Source: Pascua guehoae
Lineage: Eukaryota > Basidiomycota > Tremellomycetes > Trichosporonales > Trichosporonaceae
Length of the DNA: 64,000 bases
Assembly (NCBI GenBank): GCA_001600415.1
Contig: BCJX01000003.1
Span: forward strand, 2,294,761 to 2,358,760
Reading direction: 5' to 3'
How positions within the stretch are numbered: position 1 is the first letter of the stretch; each line of letters begins with the position of its first letter. Positions 51,187-62,625 of this stretch are shown piece by piece. The position numbers and the translations under genes are program-made. The notes under the pieces are model-generated. The model made no database searches, was not told the origin of the DNA, and worked only from the letters and a program-made list of their open reading frames with translations.

Positions 51187-53202
51187 TGGCGACGGCGGAG
51201 AAGGAGCGAGGACGAGGAAGGTGTTGGATGCGACGACGAGCGGGGGGTACGACGCGCGCGAGGACAAGACCGAGCGCGTGCGTATCAGGCGAGCCGGGAC
51301 GGAGAGATGGATGACAAAGCCGAAAAGGGTGAGTGCGCCGACGTGGTGCGCATGCACTGACTGGTGGTGGGCGGATGCGATAGACCGAGTAGGTGGGTTG
51401 GTTGGTGGTGGGGGAAAGTAGAGTGGTCGAGTTCCGTGTGTTGGGGGAAAGGGGGCGGGGCGGGCGGCGGTTGATGCACAAACCGACAGGAACGGCGATA
51501 AACCACCGGGGAAGAGAACCGAGGGGCAGGCAGCAAGGGGGGGACAATTGGATAAAGGCCCAGCCAGACGTGTGCCCGTGCGCGCGGGGGAGTCGGTCGG
51601 TGGCGTAGTAGGAAAGGTGGGGGTGGGGGTGGTGGGGGTGGTGGATGGATTGATCGATATGGGTGAGGATGAAGAAAGAAGGATGAATGATGACCGACAA
51701 CGTTGTCGCAGTGGTTTGGTGTCTTAGCGAGTGGCGCTAATACCAGACACACGAGTAAGAGAGGGAAGGACAAAGCAAGGAAGGACCAGGGTGGACGAGC
51801 ACGACAAGGGTAAAGAGGCGCGGGGGGGGGGGGGGGGCAGTGATTTGAGTTGGTGGGTGGTGTAACTGTGGGTGGGGCACAGAGAGAGAGAGAGAGACAA
51901 GAGGAGGGAGACTGCACACTACTAGCGCCACGCCAACCTTGTAATTCCAACCTTTCCAACCTCTTCCGATCTTTGGTTGCACCTCATTTGACGCCTACCT
52001 CATGCTTACTGGCTTGCAGGCAGCAGTCTCTTCTTGCACAACATGCCTCTCATCTCCTCTCCGTTCCTCTCCTCTCTTTCGTCCTCGATCCCGGGCCCGC
52101 ATTGCTGCTGTGCCCCTCGTGTGTCCACTGTCTGCCGACGTCTGCCACCCCGTGTGTTTGTATCTCTCTGCCCTCCGCCCCGGGGCCTCCACCAGTAGTG
52201 GTACTGCGCATGCTCGGCATGCTGCGCGTGGTGGTGCGGTGCGGTGCAGATGGCATCCTGGTGGCGCCGCGTGGTGGATGGGTCGCTGGCCTGATCGCCT
52301 GACTGCGTGCACCGGTTGTAGGACATGAGCCCACCCCGAGCGAGCCAGTGTGGCCCTTGGTGTCCACTCCGAGCCCCTTGCTTGACCTTTACCCTTGGCT
52401 TTGGCGAGCGCGTGCAGCGAGCGGCGCCATCCGCTGTCCGCCGTGTTTCTAACAGATGACCCGGCGGCATGCAGCGGAGCGGGCGGCGTGCGTCCCTTTG
52501 AACCTTGCCCCTCGGAGGAGGAGAAGGAGCAAAGGGAGAACAAAGGGGGGACCCTTTCGGCATTTTCGGCATGCACGCCCAAGGCGAAAGAAAAAAAAAA
52601 GCCAAGGACAATGGCCTGCATGCCGTAGACGATCAGGCGACTCTGTAGGCCAACCAATAATACCTCGGTCTTCCCTTGTGCTGCGTACCGTGTGGTGTCT
52701 ATTTTACCCTGACCCCACCTCTGTTTTTTGCCTGCTACTTCGCTTGCTTTTTTTTTTTTTTGCCCTGGCACCGTTCCGTTTTGCCCGTCCCTTGCCCGTC
52801 ATTGCCCGCGTTTGCCGGCAACCCCCCCTTGCTCTCCCTTCCCTTCCCTTCTCTCTGCCCCTGGGCTCCTGGTTCCCTGTCAGTCCTTTCGCGTCTCTTT
52901 GTTTCTTTCCCTTGCTCTGTCCCAATAAACATGATTAGGGTGAGGTGAGTGAGATCTGTCAGTCTCTAGTCTCATGCCGTCATCCCACCAGATAGCCGTT
53001 CCTCGACACGCACTCCACTCCTCTCTCTCCTTCAACACGGACATTGATTCAATCTCCACATTCTCCGATAACCGGCCCGCGCCCGGCCGAAATCCACCCT
53101 TGACACAGATCACCGTATCCGCACTCAACATCGTCGGCCTCCACCCTTCAACTTACACCACCACAGTACCACAGGCCACCAACTAAACTCCCAGACTTTA
53201 CC
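51187..53202. promoter_or_regulatory. Long divergent region upstream of SKN7 and the SDR gene
   Basis: 2.0 kb without a convincing gene. It includes a poly-G run at 51823-51837, (GA)n at 51880-51897, poly-T at 52749-52760 and CT-rich leaders before 53203. A long regulatory region upstream of SKN7 is plausible, but no named site is recognised. Confidence 0.5.
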
Positions 53203-54813
53203 ATGTCCGTCATCATCGTAACCGGTGCAAGCCGCGGTCTTGGCCTAGCAATCGCCCGCTCCCTCGTGCAGACGCATGGGGCACGTCTCGCGACGCTCCA
53301 GCGCACAGTCACCCCGGAGCTCAAAGACCTTGCGGCCCAGTTCCCAGACCGCGTGCTCAACGTCACTGGCGACGTTGCAAAGCCAGAAGACAACAAGCGC
53401 GTCGTGGACGAGACAGTCAGCAAGTGGGGCAAAATTAACGGCGTCGTTGTTAATGCGGGCACGCTCGAGCCGATGGGTAGGTCGCTCCGTGGCGTCTTTG
53501 TGGAGAGGGGCTCTGAAAGTTGTCTGCATTGTTGCTTCTCAAACAGGCGTTACGGGCTTGCCTGCACGTCCGTTTATCAAACATGCCTGTCTTCGTGTAC
53601 CAGACCATGTCTCGGTTCCGCTGGCCGACAATGTCACCGCTGTACTTGTCCATGCCCACCAACCCCAACTTTATCACATTGCTGCCAGTGCCTGCTTCCC
53701 GACAGCTCTACACGTTTCTCCTACCACTTGCTTGTGCCTCTCTTCATCCACCCATCACCTCCCAGTCCCTTTTACCCCATCCTATCTGCCCTCCATCATC
53801 TACTCACCAGTCTGTTGTCACCCTCCTCTAGAAACACCCCGCTAACCCACAGGCACACTTGCCACAGTCCCGCTCGACTCGCTCGTCCCATCCCTCCAGA
53901 CCAACCTCCTCGCAGTCCTCTACCTCCTCCAGCCCGCTCTTCCTTACCTGCGCAAGTCGGCGACGCCGGAATCCCCCGCGCGTGTCGTCCTCGTCTCGTC
54001 GGGTGCGAGCGCGACCGGATACCAGGCGTGGGGCATGTACTCGCTCGCCAAGGCCGGTGTCAACAGCCTCGCGCGCACGTTTGCGGCCGAGGAAAAGGAC
54101 AAGAATGTCGCGTTCCTGAGTGTTCGGCCTGGTGTTGTTGACGTGAGTTTTAAGATCCAACGTGTGGCCGTGGTGCGGCCCTGTGCTACGCACGTGAGAG
54201 AACAGGACTCGCTGGCCACCGCTGCGACATGTTGGGGAGCTCTGAGCAATAAGCTGACACGCAGACGGACGTGAGTACATATTCCAGCATAGGGCATCTT
54301 GGGCTTGCCACGACACACAACATGACATTACGCCACAATCTTATCAATTGCAAGGGAACCACCACAAGTCTCACAATGTCACTATTGTGCTCTCTCCAAC
54401 CCGCCCATTGTCAATTGCCGACTAGCCCAACATGTCTCTCCCCACAGCGGCACAGCTGCCGGGGCCCACCCACAGGCCTGCGAGCCCTCTTCGGACTCCC
54501 CCCCTGCGACCCCCTCCCCACCACCGGCCCCCGCACCGCCGCCTATCCACCTCTATCCGCATTCTCCACCCTCCCCTCATCACACTCAACTAACCCTGCC
54601 CAGATGCAAAAACAAATCCGCGCCGACGGCCCGGGCGTCATGTCCGCGACCGACATGTCCAAGTTCCAGTCGCTGCACGAGTCGGGCCAGCTCCTCGCCC
54701 CCGAACGCCCCGGGTCGATCATTGCGGGCTGCGCAGTGGGGATTGGCATGGACGTGTCGGGCGAATATGTCAACTGGGAGGATGGGCGGTTTGCCCAGTG
54801 GCGCCACCAGTAG
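53203..54813 (+). CDS. Short-chain dehydrogenase/reductase (yeast YIR035C/YIR036C-like)
   Basis: Cytosolic NADP-type oxidoreductase with a Rossmann fold. Exons 53203-53476, 53853-54142, 54265-54270 and 54604-54813 give 259 residues. Motifs in order: VIIVTGASRGLGLAIA (TGxxxGxG), GDVAKPEDN, VVVNAGTLEPMG (NAG), ARVVLVSSGASATGYQAWGMYSLAK in two parts (catalytic Ser, then Y-x-x-x-K), FLSVRPGVVDTDMQKQIR. The third exon is only 6 nt (ACGGAC, encoding TD) and restores the V-D-T-x-M-Q element typical of this family after the PG motif. Introns 1 and 3 are long (376 and 333 nt), CT-rich, and end with GCTAACCCACAG and CCCAG. The C-terminus (VNWEDGRFAQWRHQ) is typical. Length fits the family; substrate unknown, with carbonyl reduction likely. 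Confidence 0.93.
54265..54270 (+). other. 6-nt micro-exon of the SDR gene
   Basis: ACGGAC sits between the acceptor CTGACACGCAG and the donor GTGAGTAC, phase 0 on both sides. It encodes Thr-Asp in GVVD-TD-MQKQIR. Skipping it keeps the frame but removes a conserved family position. Confidence 0.8.
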
Positions 54814-55660
54814 AGTGCGCGGGGGTGAGGGGGAGGGGAGCCTGGGGGAGGGGGGGAGAGGGCGAGAGTGAGCGGAAGGAGAAGAGAGGGGTCGAGAGGG
54901 ATACAGAGTGCCAAAGCCTGCGACCGAGTTGCTTTGGCACACCTACACGAGTAGCATAGATGCGTTATGCGACGGGGCTCGTTTCAGATATCTGCCAGGT
55001 GACTATCTCAGTCATCCCCGCCTGGCTATCTCACTCATCGCCCGCTCGGCTCCGCGCTCTGCCCATGACGTCGTAAAGCCTATGTGGCGCGGTACCCACC
55101 TCACAACACACGAGGTACAACAGCACTGGACACTGCGTCCTTGGCGTTACTGCACTAGTCTGCATCACACGTCATACCCAATGGCCAGCTAGCGCATTCC
55201 TCGCCATTGCCGAGGTTGTGGCCGTGGCGTGACTCCAGCCACAATGTGAGCACCCGGCACAGCCGTCACGCCGATAGTCCACCTTGCCTTTGCGTTGTTT
55301 GCACGAGCGTCTGGCTGTTCCTTGCCCTCACGCCAACTTATCCGCTATCCGCTACGCTAGGGGTTAGCGCGAGGTGATCGTGGGCCATGACATCATGACG
55401 CGCGATCATGGATTATGCACAGGTGCATGCGCGTATGGAGGTATTGTAGATGTATTGAACAACAACATGGCTTCTCGTCTAGTCTTGACTCTGGCTCTCA
55501 CCGTCTCGCGTCTGCACTCCACCTCCGGTCTGTGTTCTCTTCTGACTCGTCTTCGCACCTGCCTCCGTCTTTGGATCATGCAGTAACTTCCCTCTGCCTC
55601 CTCCTCTCCACATGCTCAGACACCTCCCAAACCGTCTTCTACCATCGGCCCACTTGCGGC
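54814..55660. other. Convergent 3' region
   Basis: 0.85 kb between the SDR and ING stop codons. No gene is seen; purine-rich just after the SDR stop (GGGGGAGGGGAGCC, 54827-54895). Confidence 0.5.
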
Positions 55661-57611
55661 CTACCTCCTCCGTTTCTTCGGCGGAGGGGGCGCCGCCGCG
55701 GGCTGCGGTTTACACGCCTCACACAAAAAGTCGCCCGTCGGCGCCGCCGTGAGACCCAGGCAGCCGAGGTGGAACCATTCGTACGGACAGTCTTCGTTCT
55801 GGCGTCAGCAAACCTGCTCTTGCGCGCAGTGCACCCGACGACACTGCGGTGGGTCCCGGGTCGCTCGGAAACGATACGCACATCACAACCGACCATCTGC
55901 GCGTCAGCACTGCAACTCATCTCCCATGCGTTACTCACCTCGCCATACGACACATTGTTGCAGTAGCAGTACCGCGGCTCGTTGGGGTCGGCGTCAATCT
56001 CAATCTGGGGTTCAAGCACAAGCGGGGCGGGCTCGGGGACGCTCGTCCCGCTCTTTCGCTTCTTCTTTCCCCTTCTTGGCCCCTTTGGTGGTTCGACGAC
56101 AACAGGCGCCACGGGGACGGGGGCGAGTACCGCCGCCTCGCCGAGACCCAGGACCGACGTCTCCTGTGCGCTCAGTGCGCTGTCAAGCGCTCGGATGTGC
56201 CGGTCAATCAGGTTGTACGCGCCCACTGCAATGGCCACCTTTTCTTCTCGGTTCCGCACGAGCTCGCGCGCGAGCGCCGCAATGGACGAGAGCACGGCAC
56301 GGGGCGTGTGGTCGGCCGGTGTGGCCGTGCGATGTCCCGAGGGGGTAACGGTGCGTCGAGCTGGGGCGGGTGTAGATGTGAGGGGTAGGACTGAGGGAGC
56401 TTGGGCAGAGGTCTGTTGAGCAGCGGCTGGTGGGGCGGATCCCCGGACCATCGCACTTCCAGAACCCTCTGGGCCTGCAGACGAGATGCCAGAGTTGTTG
56501 CCGCCATTGGCCTGCGGAGCAGCTTGCGGAGCACTGGCCGCACGCTCCATGACTTCGGCTGCTGGCGGCGAGTCCTCGCGCAACAGGTCGTCCACTGCCT
56601 CCTCGGCCGAGTCACGGGTTTCGTCCCCGACGTGATGCTCGGCAGAGTAAGGGTCGGGTGAAGCGGGGTTCGGGGCAGCGGTGCCGTTCCTCGAAGCCAC
56701 TGAACTGTTGGCAGTCGCAGCTGGAGGGGTTGCATGCTGTGACCCTGTGCCGGGCGTCGCCTCAACAACTGGTGGGTGCTCTGTTGGCCTTCCCTCAACA
56801 GCTGGGGTTTCCGCCACTGGCGTCTGGTCCACAGCTCCTCGCTCGGCTGGTACACTCCCGGCTGCTTGCGTCTCGGTTGCTGGTACACTCTCCGCTGGTG
56901 TGCCCTCTGCAGTCGCGGAACTCGCGACTCCAGTGGTAGGCGGGCCGCCAACGTTGGTATCTGGCGGAGGTTCCGGGGCTTCGGAAGCCTCGTGCGGATC
57001 CCGCTTCGGCCGCACCAGCGCGAGACGGTACGCGACATATTCACGTATCCGTGCCTGCAGCTTCTCCTGCTGTGCTGCATTGTTAGCTTGTCCACGTTCG
57101 CCTCAGCTAACTAACCAATGCTCTCCTCGTCGAGCTCGCGGAGGAGACGCGAGTTGCGGTGCAGCTCGAGCGGGAGCTGCTCGACAATCTCATAGTGGTC
57201 GGCGGAAAACTGGGCCCAGACTTCGGCCGCCTTTTCTGCGTCCATCTCGTCCTTGCCTTCCTTGTCCTTGGCCTCCTCATTCTCCTTGTCCTTGTCCGCA
57301 GCACGTGTGCTGCGGCGGACCTCGGGGACAAGCGAGGAAGGTTCGGTGTCATCAACTGCGTCCTCGGCGTCGGTCGCATCGGCATCGGCATCGGCATAGT
57401 CTGTGTCCTCCTCGTCGGTGGCTTCCGCCTCGTCCTCGTCGCTGTCGATGATGCGCCGCCCGCGTCTCCGGCGCGGTGCGGGCGGTTTGTTGTTGACAGG
57501 ATTCTTGTTGCGTGCCCGAGAACGCGAACTGCGACCGCGCTCGCAGTCGCGGTCACGCTTGCGGGGCGTCTCGACACGGTCGCTGCGTGTGCGGCGGCGC
57601 GGGGACGGCAT
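55661..57611 (-). CDS. ING-family PHD-finger protein
   Basis: Chromatin reader of the ING family (Yng1/Yng2/Pho23 relatives), normally a subunit of histone acetyltransferase or deacetylase complexes that binds H3K4me3. ATG at 57611 starts a basic Arg-rich N-terminus (RRRTRSDRVETPRKRDRD) and an acidic stretch. An ING-like helix follows (EQLPLELHRNSRLLRELDEE), split by an intron from QQEKLQARIREYVAYRLALV. A Pro/Ala/Ser-rich linker leads to another helical part (VLSSIAALARELVRNREEKV) with the basic region GPRRGKKKRK. The PHD finger has C4HC3 spacing across three exons: RYCYCNNVSYGE, MVGCD (a 15-nt exon, 55882-55896), NEDCPYEWFHLGCLGL, FLCEACKP. The protein ends PKKRRR. The long disordered middle makes it larger than most ING proteins. 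Confidence 0.88.
55882..55896 (-). other. 15-nt micro-exon of the ING/PHD gene
   Basis: Encodes MVGCD, between an acceptor ending GACGCGCAG and a donor GTGCGTAT. It supplies the third zinc ligand of the PHD finger (GCDN), so it is essential for the fold. Confidence 0.82.
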
Positions 57612-60003
57612 ACCCAGGGAAAATGGGCGGTGGATGGAAATGTAACAGACAATGAGCAAGGTGATGAGCAATGGATGTTGTTGCAATACGACCTGGGACC
57701 GAAAGGCAACAGTTGGTGACGCGTTGGGCGTGTTTTGCGTTTCCAGTGCGTGGCTTCCACGCGAACATCACGTGTGCAGCAGTTGCCTGCATTTGGTTCC
57801 GCTTTCCTTGGAAACACACCAGGACATGCTTGCGTGGGTCAGCGTACCCTGGTACGTTTTTTTTTTACCCTTTTGCCCATCCTGGGTACCATTGTGCCTT
57901 GAAGGCCTGGTGCGCAGTCTGTCGTGTTGGACCCTCAAACATTCTCTATCCACGCAACATGGAAAGGGTGGGCCGTAGTCTAGCAGGGCAAAGGTGCCAC
58001 TTGGGTTGTGCAATAAAGCAAGCATCAACCTGCCTGGACGCGTCATCATAGGCTTTGACAAAGAACTTGTATCCACGACCACGACCCGACGAGCAGGCTC
58101 AGACTTCAGTCTCGGTTGGCCATGGGCTTGGACCGGTCGTACAGCAGATGCTCACCAGCCCCATCCTTGTGCACCTCCTTTTACGCGTCCTGGTGACCCA
58201 CGCTTACAACGCGCAGAGTGTGATGCATGTAAATGAGCCTGCGCGTATTTTGGTGATTTTCTGTGTTTTGCATTTTGCCTTTGGTTTGACACATGAGCGA
58301 TGTGAAGGGGGCCGACGGGAACAACACCGGTTAGCACCGCTTAGTGGAACGTGGAACACGACTGCGCGCAGGAGAATACACCAGCAGCATGCAGTATCAC
58401 GGCGTGGGCAGCTAGTGCTGGGTCATACTGCCGACTCTTCCGTTGGCGTATGCTTGGCTACTTTGTTTGGAGAAGCGGTGCAGCCAATAATGTTGGCGGT
58501 GCTTGCTGTGCTTGCTGTGCCAACAGAGTTGGTTGGGCAGTGCATGCAGTGCAGGCTGTAACGTGGCGGTACCAACATGAGACACATCACTAACTCGAGT
58601 GACATGCTACACAGGTAAGAACAGTGGCCCACCAGGGCTAGGAGGGCTAGTCAAAGCCAAGAAAACGATGAGACCCCGCGGCCTTCCAATCCTACAGTAG
58701 TCTGGTGTCTGTCGGGCCGTAGTCGCAGAGTACAGTAGTCACTTTAACCGTGATGGTGGCGGTGGACCCGTCCTTGTCGGTCGTTTGCGCGTTTTGGACC
58801 CCGAATTTGGAACGCCAGTGGCGGCCGGCTGGCGGTGGGGGACGAGTGAATTGGGCACAAGCCTTCCCGTGCCGTGTGTTCCGCCCCGGCTTTGCGCGAA
58901 CCCGACCCCTCTTGGATCTCTGCTCCCATGCCTCGATTTCGGGGCTACGCGTCGCGTTCTTGCACTTTGTGTGGTGTTTTTCCTGTGCAAGAGGCAGGAA
59001 CCCTGATGCCCCGACCCTGGTACCTTTGAACCCATTTGTTGGTCGACGCGCCTTGCTTGCACCATCAGGCCTCCCCCCCCCCCCCCAGGTTTGGCATACC
59101 TCGAAAAGCCCACCTTTCCGGATGCGTCTTGGGGTCCTTCTCTCGAGGGTCTTCCCTCCCTCTGTGAGTGCCCGGGGTGCCCGCCCGCAGTGCCCGTGTT
59201 GGCTGCCGTAGACTGTCGACTGTGGGCTTCGTTTTCCCCTTGCTTGGTTGTTGATGGATGAAGAGTTGCCCCTTGCAGTTTCCCCTAGAGCATATACTCT
59301 GTACCGCCTTTGCTCGTCGTCGTCTGGCTGCTGGCTCGCTGCTGCAGCGCAAACCCCCGAGCGCCCGAATGGCCCCCCCACCCCCCCACCCCACCCCCGA
59401 ATCCCTCGTTCCCCGTCCGTCCTCCCCTCGGACCGCTTTGAGCACTGTTGCTTCTTTGTCCATTGCCCAGCTCTACTCTTGATCCCATCCATATCCCCAC
59501 CTTAATCCATATACACCGCCTTTTCTCCTACCGTTGAGAACCCTCTCACCGTCGACAGGCAGGCCCTCGTCGTCGCTGTCAATCATTTAGTCAACGCACA
59601 CACCTTGACAAACACAACTCGACAACCTCTTGAACCCCCCGACCTCCTAACCCCACCTCCTCCTTCTCCTCTCCTCCTCTCGACCTGACTACGCGCCCGG
59701 ACCTCTTCACCTCGGACCCGTCGTCTCGCCACTTCACATCTCCCGACCCCCTCACCCCACCACCTTCTTCCTCTCCCGTTCTCCGGTTCCCTGCAGTCTT
59801 GTGTCTGCAGTAGACGCCAGAGATCCAGCCCGCGTCTCCGTTCTCCGACTCGTCTCTTTTCTTCGACTACCACCCCTCTTCGACTCTTTGTCTCCTTTCC
59901 CCTCTTCGACTGCAAACGCAGCGCTCGCTCAAGTGTTTTCCGGCCTGTGGCCCCCCATCACACTCTTCCTCCGACACCTCCAACCCTTTGCAAATCCGTG
60001 ACA
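57612..60003. other. Long divergent region between ING/PHD and surface-protein genes
   Basis: 2.4 kb without a convincing gene. A 266-codon minus-strand frame (58692-59492) is rich in Gly/Arg/Lys, crosses a poly-C/poly-G run (59078-59089), and has no domain or codon bias. The 450 bp before 60004 are strongly pyrimidine-rich and probably form the promoter and leader of the surface-protein gene. Confidence 0.5.
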
Positions 60004-61220
60004 ATGCGCCTTTCGACCGTTGCCACCGCTACCGCGATGGTGGCTCTACCACTCGTTGCGGCCGTCCCCGTGGGCAATCTCCAGGACCGCCAGCTTATAG
60101 CTGGAGTGACCTCGATAGTCGGCGGAATTATAAACGATATCACTGTGAGTAGTCTATGGGCACCCACTGGTAGCGTGTGCGGCGTACATGAAGCCTGTCT
60201 AGCCACCGTTCCCAAACCACCGCACCCGCTGACGAGCTTCAGGGTGGCCCTGTTGCTCCGACCACGCCTCCCGTCACACCGACATCTGCTGTGGTGCCGA
60301 CGTCGTCTGTCAAGCCAAGTAGCGCTGTCCCGACGACGGCCCCGCCCACGTCGCAGCCGCCGACGTCGAGCGTGGAGCCAACATCGGTCGCTCCTTCGAG
60401 TGTGGTTCCAACGACGACATCATCCGAGGCGCCTCCTCCGCCGAGCTCTACTGCGCAGCCCACTGAGGAGCCGTCGCCGACGCCTTCGCCCTCTGAAGCG
60501 CCGAGCCCTACGAGCGCCGAAGTCAAGACGAGCAAGGTTGTCGTCGACGGTGTCACTGTCTACAAGACTGAGACGTACATGCCTTCCTCGACGGCGGATG
60601 CCAACTCGTCCAACAAGAGCGACCCGGCGCTTTCCACGGGTGCCATTGTCGGCATTGCCGTCGGTGGTGCCGCTGCGGTGATTGGTGTGATTGTTGCCAT
60701 TGTCATGCTCTCGCGCCGCCGCCCAAGCAGCGAGGACGAGGCGATCCGCTGGCCCGAGCTCAACCGGCACGGCGACGCCGACACGCACACTGCGCTCCCC
60801 GCGCGCGAGGTGGGCGAGAAGCGCATGTCGCTTGGCTCCGACTATGACGGCCCGACGTACCAGTCGGACGAGAACCACGCCGGTGCAAACTATGTCGGTC
60901 CCGACCTGTACGACGATGCTGCCGTTTCATACCCGCCCGGCTCGCAGACGCAGTATGTCTACGACCACGGTGACAACTACTCGACCTTCCCTCCCCCCGT
61001 CCAGCCCCAGCCAAGCCCAGTCCACGGTGCGCCATTCGACTGGGAGTCATCCGAGGGTGCCTACCAGTCATACCCTTCCGACCAGTCCTACCCCGCCGAC
61101 GGCTACAACAACATGGCCCGCCAGGAGTCGCCCCCCATGGGCTCCATGGCCATGCCAGGCGCAAACGTCCCCAATGTCCAGTCTGGCATGCCCTACAACC
61201 ACCCGACTCAACACTACTGA
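60004..61220 (+). CDS. Mucin-like single-pass surface protein (Wsc/Mid2-like topology)
   Basis: Exons 60004-60144 and 60243-61220 give 372 residues. The N-terminus is a signal peptide (MRLSTVATATAMVALPLVAA). A short folded part with DRQLIAGVTSIVGGIINDIT precedes a Ser/Thr/Pro-rich stalk of about 110 residues (SVVPTTTSSEAPPPPSSTAQ) expected to be heavily O-mannosylated. One membrane helix follows (AIVGIAVGGAAAVIGVIVAI, then VMLSRRR). The cytosolic tail is Tyr/Pro/Asp-rich with repeated YQSYPSDQSYPADGY-type motifs and ends NHPTQHY. This topology fits yeast cell-wall stress sensors such as Mid2 and Wsc, but no WSC domain is visible, so the sensor role is inferred from layout. A KVVVDGVTVYKTETYMPS block just outside the membrane may be a small extracellular strand. 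Confidence 0.85.
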
Positions 61221-62177
61221 GCGCTCGCTGGCCGAGTAGACCCTGTTTGTGTGTAGTGTGATGAACGTTGTGAGGTCAGCGCGCGCACTCTCTCGCCCAT
61301 TTACTATACCATACCGACGTACCCTACCGCCATCTCGCTACACTACCGCTTTCCCGCCATCGCGCCACCCACGACTCCCCCTTCGTGCTTTTTCTCTGCT
61401 TGCGCCACAAACACCCACGTACCCGTGTGTGACTGTGGTCGAGCCCCGAGTCTCGAGCCTCGAGCCCATTCGCCATTCGCCGTGATGGCATGATCGATCG
61501 CACGAGGTTTGCCCATCCATCCATCCTTTCCTCGCGTGCCGCGTGCTCTGCGTGCCTGCACCCGTGCTTGTGCGCACAGTTTCGTGTGCCTGTTCTACCA
61601 ACGTTCTTGTATCACCACATGCATCCTTGCCCTCTATGTACGCCGCGACGCCACAAAGTGTGCCAGACTGCGGCCGACTGTGGTGCGACTGCGAGATTGC
61701 GCGACTGCGGCGCCAGGCTCTCCAACCAGGTTTCAGATACTCGTGCTTCTTGACCCCGTGTTCAGTGCTTCCCCGTGTCTTCTACAGTAGTGCTTCTCGA
61801 CCGCGTGTCTGCAGTCCTTCTCCAACGCGATCGACCGCATGTCTGCACCAAGCGGTTCTCGCCCAACTGCCCAACCCCCCTCCTGCTCGTAATCCGGCCC
61901 CAGCTTCACCCATGCTTCTCGTCGTCTCTATTCGCGCTTCTGTACTTCTCAACCACTCTCCAGCCTCCTTGACAACCGAGCTTGGTGCAGCCAGCCATAC
62001 TACAGTGATGCGGCCGACAATGGCAAGACGCGTGCCAAAGCTCGACGCGGAGCCGACGTACCTCAAAACACCGGCCGCCCAGGTGGGCTCGGTTTCGTTT
62101 CGTTTCAGGGCTCGGCGCACCCCATCCTTGAACTGGTATTTGAGCTGGCATTACAAACCTACCGTCGGTGGTGCTAA
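61221..62177. other. Intergenic
   Basis: About 0.95 kb between converging transcripts; CT-rich on the plus strand. The open frames here lack bias and domains. No other feature seen. Confidence 0.5.
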
Positions 62178-62625
62178 TCATCTTGTAATAGCTTCGAAGG
62201 GCTGCAAAGCGGGCGAGATCACATTACGTAACTGGCTACTGTCCGCCATACAGAGTGGATTGTCATACACGCAGCAGAGATAGTTGCTGGGACCCGGGCA
62301 GAGGCCCTTGACCTGGTGTCCGTCGTAGCAGCCCCACCCGCACTCGCTGTGCGTGCCCTGGCAGTGTTCCTTTGTTGGCCGGGTCGTTGTGGCAGCCGCT
62401 GCAAATGGTCACGCCGCCGTACTGGTCGCCGTCGCAGAGGTAGGTAGGTGCACACGCCTGCAAACCCGCTAGTCGATGCACAGTGCGTCAGAGAGGTTTC
62501 GAGTTGTGCGAAGAGACAAAGGGGACGGACTCGCCGATTGCGCCTCCGTAGCCGTCGCAGGGGTCACCGACCTTGGCCATGGCGACGATGGCCGAGACAA
62601 GCGTGATTGTAGCGTGGAACAGCAT
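62178..62625 (-). pseudogene. Small cysteine-rich secreted protein, frame broken
   Basis: ATG at 62625 starts a signal-peptide-like segment (MLFHATITLVSAIVAMAKVG), then GDPCDGYGG. After an intron ending TTTGCAG comes ACAPTYLCDGDQYGGVTICS then GCHND. In another frame follows HCQGTHSECGWGCYDGHQVK then GLCPGPSNYLCCV, a Cys pattern typical of small fungal secreted domains (G-x-C-P-G-P...CC). The two Cys-rich halves are in different frames and the switch (about 62360-62385) shows no intron signals, so a one- or two-base indel is likely, real or from sequencing. Donor choice for the first intron is also uncertain. Possibly a cell-wall-associated or effector-like protein; function unknown. Confidence 0.55.

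Noticed and set aside
58692..59492. 266-codon minus-strand open frame
   Set aside because: Gly/Arg/Lys-rich composition generated by GC-rich DNA and a poly-C run; no start context, domain or bias.
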